64,000 bases of DNA from Protostelium mycophagum (taxonomy: Eukaryota > Evosea > Variosea > Protosteliida > Protosteliaceae). Below the pieces are notes generated by a model. It saw only the letters and a list, made by a program, of their open reading frames with translations, made no database searches and was not told the DNA's origin. Shown here in pieces: positions 1-9,936 of the stretch (its first letter is position 1; every line of letters begins with the position of its first letter). Position numbers and translations under genes: made by a program. The DNA is taken from the NCBI GenBank assembly GCA_002081555.1, contig MZNV01001603.1, positions 1-64,000 of the forward strand. Reading direction: 5' to 3'.

Positions 1-445
1 TTCTTTCTGCGTTGTTTAGATGAAACCAAGATGATCTTGTATAAGCACTCACCCTGGATATCCCTGTGCAGTATATTTGGTTGGTGTGTAACCATTCTTG
101 GGTGTCCAAGCGATAGTGGGTGCTCTGCGATATAACCACCAGGTTCTCAGCCAATGGACTGTCTCATGAAAGATAGTTGCTACTAACTCCATCATGGAAT
201 TATGTATGTACGCTGAGTCACCCAGTTGAATGCTTCTTATTAAGAACTCTAGTACCTAATGTTACTCACCTGTTGTCTCCGGTTTTAGCAAATTGTAAAA
301 CTATTATAATTACGTAACAAGCACCAACACCCAGAAGCACTTTCTCGCAATCCGATACAATGTCACACAATGAGGTAATCCCATCAGGTCGTATTTTATA
401 AACAGCCCAGATAAGGGCGGATCTTGTCCTCAGATCTGAAGCCAT
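1..445 (-). CDS. Partial gene with HExxH motif, putative zinc metallopeptidase-like protein
   Basis: This is the 5' part of a minus-strand gene that runs off the left edge. The ATG is at 445. Exon 1 reads MASDLRTRSALIWAVYKIRP and goes on to a hydrophobic stretch (VLLGVGACYVIIIVLQF) that could be a membrane segment. A short intron of about 34 nt then joins in frame to an exon with HNSMMELVATIFHETVHWLR, which carries HETVH, an HExxH pattern typical of zinc-dependent peptidases. The exon ends at 53, followed by a GTGAGT donor. The third zinc ligand and the rest of the protein are outside the window. I do not recognise the family; HExxH alone can occur by chance, so the peptidase call is tentative, while the coding call rests on the clean spliced frame. 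Confidence 0.5.
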
Positions 446-890
446 TGTTGTTGAGACTGGCCTGGCCTGTCGTAGTATGATGAGGAGCTCAGAGGTCCAT
501 TCGGTGCGTAGATATGATCTTCGCCAGATTGTGTTGATCGATTAATTTTCTGCAGGAATTGATGAAATCAGCAAAACAATTGGCCACAAAAGAATACTCG
601 ATTCAATACACATCAGAGGTGTTCAAATGATTCAAATGTCTTTCAATCTAATTCTGGCAGATGCTAAATACGATACAACAACTACATAATGACATGAGAG
701 AGAGGTAAGATGAAATCACAATGTCAATTTCCGCTGATGTCACAGAATGAGAACCATTGATAACAACTTGAAAACTGTACCGAAAATCTTGATGAGCTTG
801 GAAGATACGGAAAAGATCACCAAATCCTTGTCTCAGATATAATGAAACATAAATGTTTGATATTGTATTTACATCGAACATATTGTGCTC
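446..890. other. Gene-free spacer
   Basis: This span lies between the 3' end of the Rheb gene and the 5' end of the left-edge gene, both on the minus strand. It contains one minus-strand open frame (648-881), but that frame has no recognisable motif and opens just past the Rheb stop. It most likely holds the Rheb 3' UTR and the promoter of the left-edge gene. Confidence 0.4.
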
Positions 891-1662
891 TTACTGCACA
901 CTACATCCTCCCTTCTCAGTAGCAGGAGGACTGGACTCCTTTTCTATCTCGCTAAACATCAGATTGAATATGTCCCCTGTGATTTTGTCAGATCTGCGTT
1001 CCAGATACAGCTTTGGAGATGTCACCAATATGTTCGTTATGCTTGCCAGAGCATTCCACAAAAGCACAACCCCATTCCTTTGCGAGCTTCTGACCTTCTT
1101 CAATCGTGACTTTTCTGTACAGATCAGAACATTGTCCTCTTTGATTAAAAAACCCACCGATCAGAAAAGAGATCAGTCTTGTTGCCAACTATGACTCGAG
1201 GCACCTTCTCTACTCCCAGAGCATTAAGAATCTTGTCATTTATAGATTTAATCATATCAAATGATTTACGAGAAGTGACCGCATAAGCTAAGATATAGCC
1301 ATGGACACCCACTGAGTAGTGTTTTTGGAAGATGGAATACTCATCCTGAGCAAGGATGAGACCATGATGAATTGTCATGCTTCTCTCTACCTGACCAGCC
1401 GTATCTACAATCTCTGTGATGTATTCTGTGTTTCTATAGCGTATAACTTTGTTAAAAGTATTCTCAATTGTGGGGTTGTATTGATCTGCGAAGTGGTTCT
1501 GGAATTATTAAGATACTATGTCATGGGCTCAGCTTCTCACCTCAACAAACTGAATGGTGATAGTGGATTTTCCTAAATAGTTTGAGCATGCAAAGAATGA
1601 AGATACTGAAACCCACCGACAGCTCTGTAGCCCATCACACATATTCTTCGATTAACCTTCAT
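891..1662 (-). CDS. rheb: Rheb family small GTPase
   Basis: This is a Ras-superfamily GTPase of the Rheb type, known in other eukaryotes as the activator of TORC1 at endolysosomal membranes. Translating five or six exons joined over introns of about 40 to 50 nt gives the full set of G motifs: GYRAVGKST (P-loop, with the Arg at the Ras Gly12 position that marks Rheb), YNPTIENTF (effector loop), VDTAGQDEYSIF (switch II), GNKTDL and ECSGK. The protein starts at ATG 1662 (MKVNRRICVMGYRAVG) and ends in CSVQ, a CaaX box fit for farnesylation. The length of about 185 residues is normal for the family. Intron borders checked include 977-1025 (last intron). The gene is head to head with CCDC39, about 200 bases away, so the two probably share a promoter region. 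Confidence 0.93.
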
Positions 1663-1864
1663 TACAGATTAGAGAAGTCAGCAAAACTGAAGTGTCCCCA
1701 AAGGATAATGGTTTCATCTTACTTGTGGTGGCATTGTGTTTCAATATGGGATGGATTTTTTCTTTTGATGAGACAAAAATTTCAGATTTCTAGGACCAAA
1801 CATTTGAACCGGAAACCTTTATTTAGAACCGCAAGCGAGAACATCATTTGACACACCTCCTCGC

Positions 1865-4800
1865 ATGGACTTTAACTTTGCAAACTTCGAGAACAATGAA
1901 TATGACGCTGCAGAATCACTGCCGCCGTTTGCCTCAGACTACAATAAAGCTCTAGATAAAGAGGTGGTTGAGTGAAATTACCCCTCCATACTCATCAATA
2001 CAAGGTCAGAGAGCGACAGAATCGGCTAGAGAAGGTTTCAAAACAGGTCGAGGAGCATCTAAACAGGATGGTGTTGATGCGGGAGCATCTTAAAAATGTC
2101 CAAACCGAGCTCGTCAATACACAGTCATTACAGACCGCCAAAGACAAAGAAACGAAATCAGAGGAGAGATTGACGAAGCTTTATGAGAGAGAGAAGGGAA
2201 AGCTTACCGAAGAGATCAAGCGAACAAAAAATCTGCAAAGTGAATATAAAGAACGCGGCAGCGCCATTCAACAAGCGATGGTCCAGGCCCAAGAGAAATT
2301 TGACGCTTTTGGAAAACAGCTGCAGATGGGAAAAGAACAACTTCAACAATGGTCAGTAGCGAAGAAACAAAAAGAGGATGACAACATGGTCATGCTGAAG
2401 TGAGAGTATGACATGTTGAAATTTTATTTATTGGATGTACAGATACGCGCACTCTGACAATGTCAAAATCAAAGAGCTTAACATGCAAGTTGCGAAGCTA
2501 ACTAAAGAGTCAAAGATGGCCGAAGTCAAATTGGAAGCAGAAGTCACGGACACGCGGTCCATGCAAATCGAACTCGACAAGACCGGCGAGGAATTCAAAA
2601 ATCTTCAGAAAGAGAGAGAAACTTTATTGTTCCAGTGGGAAGAGGCCATTCAATCCATGGAAAAATTGGACCAAAACATACAAAGATCTCTCGAGGATTT
2701 GGAGGAAGTGAAAGGCCACATCACATCAAAACAAGCGGCAATAGATGAAAGAAAGAAGTTTCTCACCACCGAGGAATCTAACAATAAGGAGCTAGAGGGG
2801 AAGATTGCTGCGGCTGACAGGATGCTGACTAAGATGAGAGCTGAGTACGGAGGAATGGCTGGTGCGATAGAGGAGTACGCAAGTGAACTGGAAACTGTTC
2901 GAGGTGATAATATCATGAATCTATTTATAGAAGATGACGTCATCAGGTGTACTCTCAAAAACAACGTCCAGTTACGAGGAGGTGAAAGCGGAGATTTCAA
3001 AATTCAACAAAGAAATAGAACTGAAGAAGGCGCGCATAGAGAAACTTCACGTCAGTTATGAACGCACAAAATACGACCTCGAGACGCATTATTCGAAATC
3101 AGAGAATTTAGAAGATCGCGCGAAACAACTCAATATGTACTACAAGAACGAGGAAGCACGGCTTGCGAAGGCAGAGAAGGAACAGCGACTTCTGCAGGAG
3201 CAACTTTTCGAAGAATCACAAGCTTATTACAAAGTCAGACAGGCAGAGCAGAGCTTGATCTCTGACCTGAACGGAAACCGCGCGGCAGACAAGAACCTTC
3301 AGGCGAAAATTTTAAAATTGGATGGCGAATCTCTCAAGCAGCAGGAGCTGGTGTACAACCAAGAATATCAACTACAACAATTGGAAAGAAAAATATCTCG
3401 TGTACAAGGAGAGAGAACAAATGAAGAACGAGCAGTTTTAACAGCCAGAATCAAAGACTTGAGTGCTGAGTTGGACAAGCGGACAGAACAACATTCGTTG
3501 TTGAACAATCAACACAAGAAGATAGAGGATGATGTCAGAACTTCAAAGAGGAAGCTGGAGGGGTACAGGAAGAGGAAAAGCGGTCTTTCGCAGAAAATCA
3601 CGGACATCACATTGGAGAATGAGAGTTCTGTGAAGATCGCGAAATCACTGGAGAAGAAGCAGAGAGAACTCCTTGTCGCAGAGAACTATGTCAGATTGGA
3701 TGTCAAGAGGCTGAGAGATCTTCTATACCACCGCGCAGATGAGGTCAGTTTAATGATGTTTAGTTGACTCAGCGATGATTCACCTCAATTTATTGATGAG
3801 AACAGGTTTTCAATTTAGAATCAAGAAAACTCCAACTGCGCAGTGCCATGGAGGCTCGAAAGCAAGAGATACAAGTTCACAAGGACGCTCTACGCGCCCA
3901 ATCACGTCTCTTGGAGGAAGAAATCCACGCCAGAACGAAGGAGCTCGGCGAGCGTTTAGAGCGCATAGACAAACTCAAACACAAGTACCAAGTCATCATG
4001 ATGCAGATCAATCCGGAGGGAGAAGAAGAGAGGTCACAAGCTTATTACATCATCAAGGCTGCCCAGGAGAAAGAGGAGCTTCAAAAAGCAAAAGACACGC
4101 TCCAAGTACAGATCGACAAGACCGAAGATGACAACAGGAAGCTCCATGGTTCGCTGGTGTATTTCAACGCACAGAATCAGCGGTTGGGACAGAAGAAAAT
4201 CAAAGGAGGGATGTCAGCGGAAGACACGGAGAAGGGGGAGATTGCCAGGGATAAATTGCGCGCGATACAAGAGGAAGGCGAGAGCAAGCTCCAGGAGCTG
4301 CGGATGCTGGAGGCCGAAGTCGCCGATCTAGAGGCGCAAGGAGCCAGGATGGAGGAACAGTGCCAGTCGTCCATCAAGGTGTTGGAGTCTCTGAGATCCA
4401 AGAGCCACGGACTGGCAGTGGACAGTGCCAAACACTTGCAGTCGGTGCAGAGGTCTAAAGTCTCACTACTCAAAAAGAAAGTTAACAACGGGATCACCAC
4501 ACTGGAGAAGGAGTGTAAATTACTGGATGTGAAACACAAGAACAATGTACAACTGATGTGGTTGGTCCAATTAGCCTCCATGCATCCAGCTCTGAAGGAG
4601 GAACTTGAACGAGAGCTGTCACAGAGAGGAATCAAGATGCCGGCGCGTCCGACATCGAGTGGAAACGCATCACTGAGCGGTTCAAGGCCTGAGACTCCCC
4701 GGTCCAGAGGGTCAGTCTCCTCGCTTAACGGAACAGCTCCACCCACTGCCAATCCCCTCTCTGCAAGAAGTTCATCCTCTAATGGAAGAGTGCAAGTCAT

Positions 4801-5056
4801 GTCTTTGGACTTTGGAAACAGCCCACCATCATCGTCATCTCACCGATCTCCATCACGAAGTAATCCGGCGAGCAGGCACACATCCCGACCAGCATCAGCG
4901 GCAAGAAGAGAAGAGAAACTGCCGCAGATCAATAACCTCCCCTTTACTTCACCGCCCATGTCACCTGGTACCTCTATATCGGGTAGAATGGTCTCTTCCA
5001 GAATGAATTCTAGCCCAGGAAGGATGGAGAGCTTGTCTGTCAGAGGCTCACGATAA
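1865..5056 (+). CDS. CCDC39: Coiled-coil protein CCDC39 (FAP59), axonemal ruler component
   Basis: CCDC39 pairs with CCDC40 to form the 96-nm ruler on doublet microtubules of motile cilia, which places inner dynein arms and radial spokes. Five exons (1865-1963, 2005-2399, 2443-2903, 2947-3743, 3806-5056) give about 1000 residues, close to animal CCDC39. Nearly the whole protein is coiled coil. Family signatures visible include the N-terminal LPPFASDYNKALDKE, SEERLTKLYERE, the block PEGEEERSQAYYIIKAAQEK near residue 690, and a Ser/Pro/Arg-rich tail, as in the animal protein. The start ATG at 1865 is followed directly by the conserved N-terminal segment. Its presence implies that the organism builds motile cilia at some stage. 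The large opposite-strand frame at 4177-4800 is a shadow of this gene. Confidence 0.92.
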
Positions 5057-5182
5057 ACAGAAACTTGTATCTTGGCTTTTTTTAAAATTTGAAATATATT
5101 TCGATATTGCGAATTTGTAAAAAAATTTTCCAAAAACGAAATCTTCAAATTTTCAAACATAAAAGTTTTGAATAATTTATTT

Positions 5183-7135
5183 TCAAAATAGTGTGACAAA
5201 TGCCAGGCACAGAGTGAGCATCCAGGCAATTTGTGGGATCGCTCCAGAGTTGGCCGCTCTGTTGATCGTCGTCGGTACATCTGACTCGGTCGAAGGTTGT
5301 GGTTGTGTCACATCACTCGATGGTTGCACAACAAAAGTGGATGTCGGTACGGCGTCAACGGAAGAGGTGGCGGCAGGTGATGACGTAGATGTCGCCGGTG
5401 TAGTTTCTGGTGCGATTGTCGGTGTAGTCGATGAAGTTGTGTCAGTTGTTGGCGCACTTGTGGAGGAGGTTGTAGATGAGATTGTAGATGAGGTTGTAGA
5501 TGAGGTTGTAGATGAGGTCTTCGGGGTGGGAGTGACCGCGGTGTTGGGGTTTGTGCCCAAGAAATTCATGGGAATGCTTTGTGCTGCGGGAACGTTTCTG
5601 CCAGCACAGGCATTTTGGATCAAATTCATATCGGTGGTGATCCATCCGTTATCATAGCCTTTACGAGATCAATATTGTATAAATGTTGATAAGACATACC
5701 TAGTTTGTAGTTCCACATGGGTGACGCATTGTTTTCAGTCTTAAGAGTCCAGTAGAACCAACCATATGAGGGGTTGCGAAGAGAAGCAAACTGTTGGGCG
5801 GCTACGAATGCCCTCATGAACTTGATCTCGTCATCGGTGGGGTAAGCTTCGGTGAGAGCTTTGCCAGAGTCGATCTACATCGGTCAATAAAATGGAATAG
5901 GTACGAGATGGTTTAATCACCTTGAATGATGAGGACCATTCTCCGACAAATGTGGGAAGTGTTTGAGGAACCATCCACTTCTGAATGTCGAGCTCGCAGG
6001 CTGTCTGGAGATGGGCCTCGTAACTCATTTGCTGTTGTCCTGGTATTTTCAGTGTCATTCCTTAGGATCATGATGGACTCACCAAGATCGAAACACTGGT
6101 AGATGTGAGCGTCAAAGATGACATTCTGGTACTGAGGTGCAGGCATAAATCCGTACCATTCCTATAGAATTCAGAAAGGCTGTAGATTTAATTATTTAGA
6201 CACTCACCCAAGGCTGGAATCCACTCTCGATGATGATGTAGTACTTGTTGACATCCAAGTATTTACGTGCGATGTCGTAGCCTTTGAGGTAGTATTGCTT
6301 CAGTGTGTTTATTCCACCGGTAAGAATCCAGGTGTTTGCCTCGTTGAGGAGCTCCAGACCGATAATGGCGCCTGAATACGAATTTCAGCTTTTGAAATTT
6401 GAATGGCCGCTTATGCGCGGGAAATGTCCAGAACTCACCGTTTGTGGCTGGGTCGTTCTCTGTGGCTTGGATGAGCTGCGCGAGCTTCTCGAGATAGACG
6501 TAGGTTCTGTCCATCGTGTCGCCTAAACCCCATCCGACATCGCCGATTCTTCCAGAATTGTCATAACCTGGCTTCATTAGCCTTGACGTAACTTGGTAAA
6601 GGTTTGTCTCACCATTTTGAGAGCCCGGGACTCCATGTAAATCGATGATGCAAGAGATGCCGTACTTCTTGGCCAACTTGAGTTGCTCGACAAGGAAGGG
6701 CCATTGTCCTGTGATGTAAGGCTCATTGTGGGAGTCGAGATCGGCTTGTGTGGCCAAGGCCCAGTAACCTATTGGGATTCTGACCGAATTAATCCCGGTT
6801 GATTTCATGTAGGCCCAGTCAGACTCTTGGATCCAAGTGGCCTGTATGATTCATTAGTACGTGTCGTGTGCAAGACCATTCGACTTACCCAGTGATCTCT
6901 CAAACGTTGAAGCCCGGAATCATCTCCTCTATCTTTGTAATATTTAGTGTAGCTCCATTCGTCCCATCCTGTGACTGTGAAGAAGCTTGGGACTATAAAC
7001 CTCTCAAGTACGAACCATCCTCCGAGGTTGACTCCCTGGAAGTATCTGCATCCATCAGCAAGTGACATTAGAACCTCGTTTTCCATACCCAGAGACAGAG
7101 GTCGCAAATAAAAGTGCTAGTAGTGTTATTTTCAT
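5183..7135 (-). CDS. Secreted exo-1,3-beta-glucanase (GH5), Ser/Thr-rich stalk and GPI-type C-terminus
   Basis: This enzyme should release glucose from the non-reducing ends of beta-1,3-glucan, as fungal Exg1 does. The start at 7135 gives a signal peptide (MKITLLALLFATSVSG), joined by a 43-nt intron to YFQGVNLGGWFVLE, a hallmark of the exo-glucanase branch of GH5. Further motifs are IDLHGVPGSQNG, ELLNEANTW (acid/base Glu) and PTFVGEWSSSF (nucleophile Glu). Several short introns interrupt the gene. After the catalytic domain comes a Ser/Thr-rich stalk, partly made of a 12-bp repeat, then a hydrophobic end (IPQIAWMLTLCLAFVTLF) fit for GPI anchoring. An alternative start at about 7083 (MENEVLMSLADG) would lack the signal peptide; the stalk and GPI-type end favour the secreted form. 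The gene faces a second glucanase gene on the other strand. Confidence 0.88.
5470..5517. repeat. 12-bp tandem repeat, four copies
   Basis: The unit ttgtagatgagg occurs four times in a row (the first copy ends in a). It lies in the coding sequence of the GH5 gene and, read on the minus strand, encodes repeated Thr-Ser-Ser-Thr, a likely O-glycosylated stalk. A length that is a multiple of three keeps the frame open if copy number changes. Confidence 0.9.
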
Positions 7136-7518
7136 TGTGTGCGTGTAAGTATTTCGTCGTCGTAAACGTGTCGTGTGGCTGTTGCTGTTTTGCCGGCGTG
7201 TGGTGTGTTCTGTCGAGCATGGTGAAGGTCGGACTGCGTAAACGACCAGAAAACCCTTCGAAATCTGGTGTTTCAGTTGTAGAAGCAGTCACCGGTGGTG
7301 CAGAACTGTTTGTCAGTTTTCGGGCAAATTTTGACACATTTTCTGGGCTCTGAGAACTGTCAGAATAACATCCGGTATCGGGCAGATGCGATTCCACCGC
7401 TCATTTGCGAATCTTTTAACGTTTCAAGTCTCAAAGTCATGTAGCCGGTATCATGTAGCTGATATCCATTATTTCAGAGGAGAGACACACAGAAGGTCAC
7501 CCACGTCTAAGGACACTG

Positions 7519-7524
7519 TATAAA
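7519..7524 (+). promoter_or_regulatory. TATA-like box of the X8-GH128 gene
   Basis: A TATAAA hexamer lies about 77 bases before the ATG at 7601 in the 465-base gap between two divergent glucanase genes. Its distance would suit a short 5' UTR. A second AT-rich element, TATAGATATAA, lies at 7570-7580. Transcript ends are needed to choose between them. Confidence 0.3.
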
Positions 7525-7600
7525 CACATTTGCCACAGAGGGTGACTTTGGTAGCACTCAAACGGCTTGTATAGATATAAGAAAAGCTTCGACCTTCACA

Positions 7601-9530
7601 ATGACAAAGACCTTCTCTGTCCTCGCTTCTCTGGGAGTTTTGGCCAGCGTGTGCCTTAACGGTGCCTTCGCTCAGAGCGCCTGCCAGACCATGTTCTCAG
7701 GCTTGAGCTGCAGAACCTTCACCGAGGATCCAACTCAAATTGACGCCAACTCGGTGACCAACTCGAGAAATTGGTTGTGTAACAGCTACCCCAACCTCTG
7801 TACCGCAATCAACAATGGAGGAACCTATGCCAGCTGTAACTCTGTAGAACAGTTATCCTATGCGATGAACTTGTACTACAATCAATTCCAATCACAAGGT
7901 GGGTCATCACATCTTGATCATGTTAACTGACATTCTCAGGATCAAGCGCCTGCAGCTTCGGAGGAATCGGTGTTCTTACCACCCCCGCCGCCACATCCGC
8001 ACCTGCTGCCACCACAGCGACCGCAACACAATGTCAGGCCATGTTCGCTCAGGCTAGTTGTAGAACGGCCTCCTCAGACCCCTCCCAAGTGAACGCCGCC
8101 AGTGTCACCAGCTCTCGCAACTGGCTGTGCTCCGTCTACCCACAGTTCTGTCTGTCTATTACAAACGGTGGAGCTTACACAACTTGCAACAGTGTAGAGC
8201 AGCTCTCCTGGGCCATGTCCTTATACTACAACCAATACAAGGCACAAGGTGCCAGCGCCTGCAGCTTTGGCGGAATCGCACAGATCAACAGCGGAGACTC
8301 ATCAAGCAGCAGCGGATCATCTTCATCTGTTGCTACCGGTGTCAACTGCACGGCCATGTTCGTCAGCCTCACCTGCCGCACTACTTCTCAGAATCCCGCC
8401 GCTTTGAGCTCCAGCGCACTTTCTGGCGCCAGAAGCTGGTTGTGCTCTTCTTACCCCTCCATGTGTAACAGCATCAACAGTGGCGGTTCGTACTCCAGCT
8501 GCAATGCCGCGGAGCAGTTGTCTTACGCCATGAACCTCTACTACCAGCAGTTCTCTTACCAAGGATCCAGCGCCTGCAGCTTCGGAGGAGTAGCACAGTT
8601 GGCCTCTACCGGCTCTGGAAGCGTGGTCATAAACCCCTCGCCCGCGCCTGTCCTGTCCTCCAAGGCCGGTCTCGCCTGGCCCATTAACCAGTTTGGAGAC
8701 GGAACAAACCCCTCTCTGGGCCCATGGGCCCAAGGGAAGATCAGCTGGATCTACACTTGGTCCTCCGATTTCTCTCCATTGGCTATCAGCAACACCAACT
8801 TGGAGTGGGTTCCCATGTTGCACAGCCAGGGCGGCGCTTCCGACTTTATTGGAAAGATCCAGAGCGGTTTCTATGACAACGTCAAGAACATCTTGCTGTT
8901 CAACGAGTGAGTCTATTCTTAATTTGAGAGATCTCTGATATCTCCGCAGGCCAGATCTTAACTACCCTCCCTATGCTTACGCTGTGGACGTCAATACCGC
9001 CATCGGTATCACCCTTCAAGTGTTCCAAGCTATCGCGCAGAGAGGGAGCAAGTGGAACGCCAGAGTCGGTACACCCGCAATGAGCTATAACATGGGATGG
9101 CTGCAGCAATACCTCGCTGGTGTCAAGTCTCAATGCCCAACATGCAAGGTGAAATTTTCACAAGAAAAGAAATCGTTTCTGATTAAAATAGTTTTCTTTC
9201 GTGCCCGTCCACATGTACACCACCGATTCCAACGCATTCAAGGCTAACGTTCAGAACTACTACAACACCTTCGGACTCCCCGTCTGGGTCACTGAATTCT
9301 GTGACACTGACTTCAGCTCCCGCGGCTGGCAGGTGTCTTCCTCTGACGTCTCCAACTTTATGAGCGACACCACCAACTGGCTGAACGCCCAGAGCTGGGT
9401 GGAGAGATACTCTTGGTTCGGTGTCATGAGAGCTGTGGATGTCCAGGACAAGGCCAACATGGCCATGAACTCGGATGGAAGCCGCAATGCGCTCGGTGAT
9501 CAGTATGTGTTTAGAGGAGGAAGCAACTAG
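7601..9530 (+). CDS. Secreted glucan hydrolase: signal peptide, three X8 modules, GH128-like catalytic domain
   Basis: Likely an endo-beta-1,3-glucanase with glucan-binding modules. Exons are 7601-7898, 7940-8906, 8950-9148 and 9192-9530. A signal peptide (MTKTFSVLASLGVLASVCLN) precedes three repeats of about 85 residues, each with six cysteines in the X8 pattern (CQTMFSGLSCR, WLCNSYPNLC, a single C, then SACSFGG). X8 modules (CBM43 and the Gas/Gel type) bind beta-1,3-glucan in plants and fungi. The C-terminal half (AWPINQFGDG onward) matches the Asl1-like GH128 fold, with LLFNEPDLN as likely acid/base Glu and VWVTEFCDTDF as likely nucleophile Glu. No GPI-type end is present, so it is probably released. 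A poly(A) signal follows 27 bases after the stop. The large frame at 8323-8823 on the other strand is a shadow. Confidence 0.88.
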
Positions 9531-9556
9531 ATGGTACGATCTTAAAGAGACTTGTG

Positions 9557-9562
9557 AATAAA
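9557..9562 (+). terminator. Poly(A) signal AATAAA
   Basis: A canonical AATAAA lies 27 bases after the stop of the X8-GH128 gene, a normal distance for 3' end processing in a compact genome. Confidence 0.5.
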
Positions 9563-9936
9563 GAGCATCGTAATTCGATTTGGTGTTTCTCCATGTCAAC
9601 AATAATCATAATTTCCTGATGAGCGACACGAACAAGCCGTCCTGCCTGCGAGGCCGAGTGTGAAAGGTTCGCGGTAATAACCGTGTTCTCACCACAAGAA
9701 AACACAGAAAATAAGATTCAATATCCAAGCTCTGCAGGGCATATATACTATGGCCTGTAACATCGGTTCAAACGAGGCTGCATCAGGGGAATGTCTGCGC
9801 ACAGTGCATGACTGACCTCTATGAATGAATAATCCAGCAAGAATTGAAGCAGCAGTGTTTTTGGCGGACTTACGCTCGGATAAAAAAAATAAAAGAGGCA
9901 ATAAGGACAGATCCGACGCAACCAATCGTCCACAAG
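9563..9936. other. Intergenic region before Nap1
   Basis: About 370 bases without a recognised gene. An ATG at 9844 is in frame with Nap1 and would add 31 residues (start MKQQCFWRTYARIKKIKEAI). This extension does not look like the family N-terminus, so I treat it as 5' UTR, but it cannot be excluded as an alternative start. Confidence 0.4.

Noticed and set aside
648-881. Minus-strand open frame of 77 residues downstream of Rheb
   Set aside because: No motif, no splice context and a position in the likely Rheb 3' UTR.
4177-4800. Long open frame opposite CCDC39
   Set aside because: It is the antisense of a clearly conserved coiled-coil exon; Glu/Lys-rich genes leave Ser/Leu-rich open frames on the other strand.
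9844-9936. Upstream in-frame ATG of Nap1 as the true start
   Set aside because: The 31 added residues do not resemble the family N-terminus, while MTKLPENLLILKEYG at 9937 does; kept only as an alternative.
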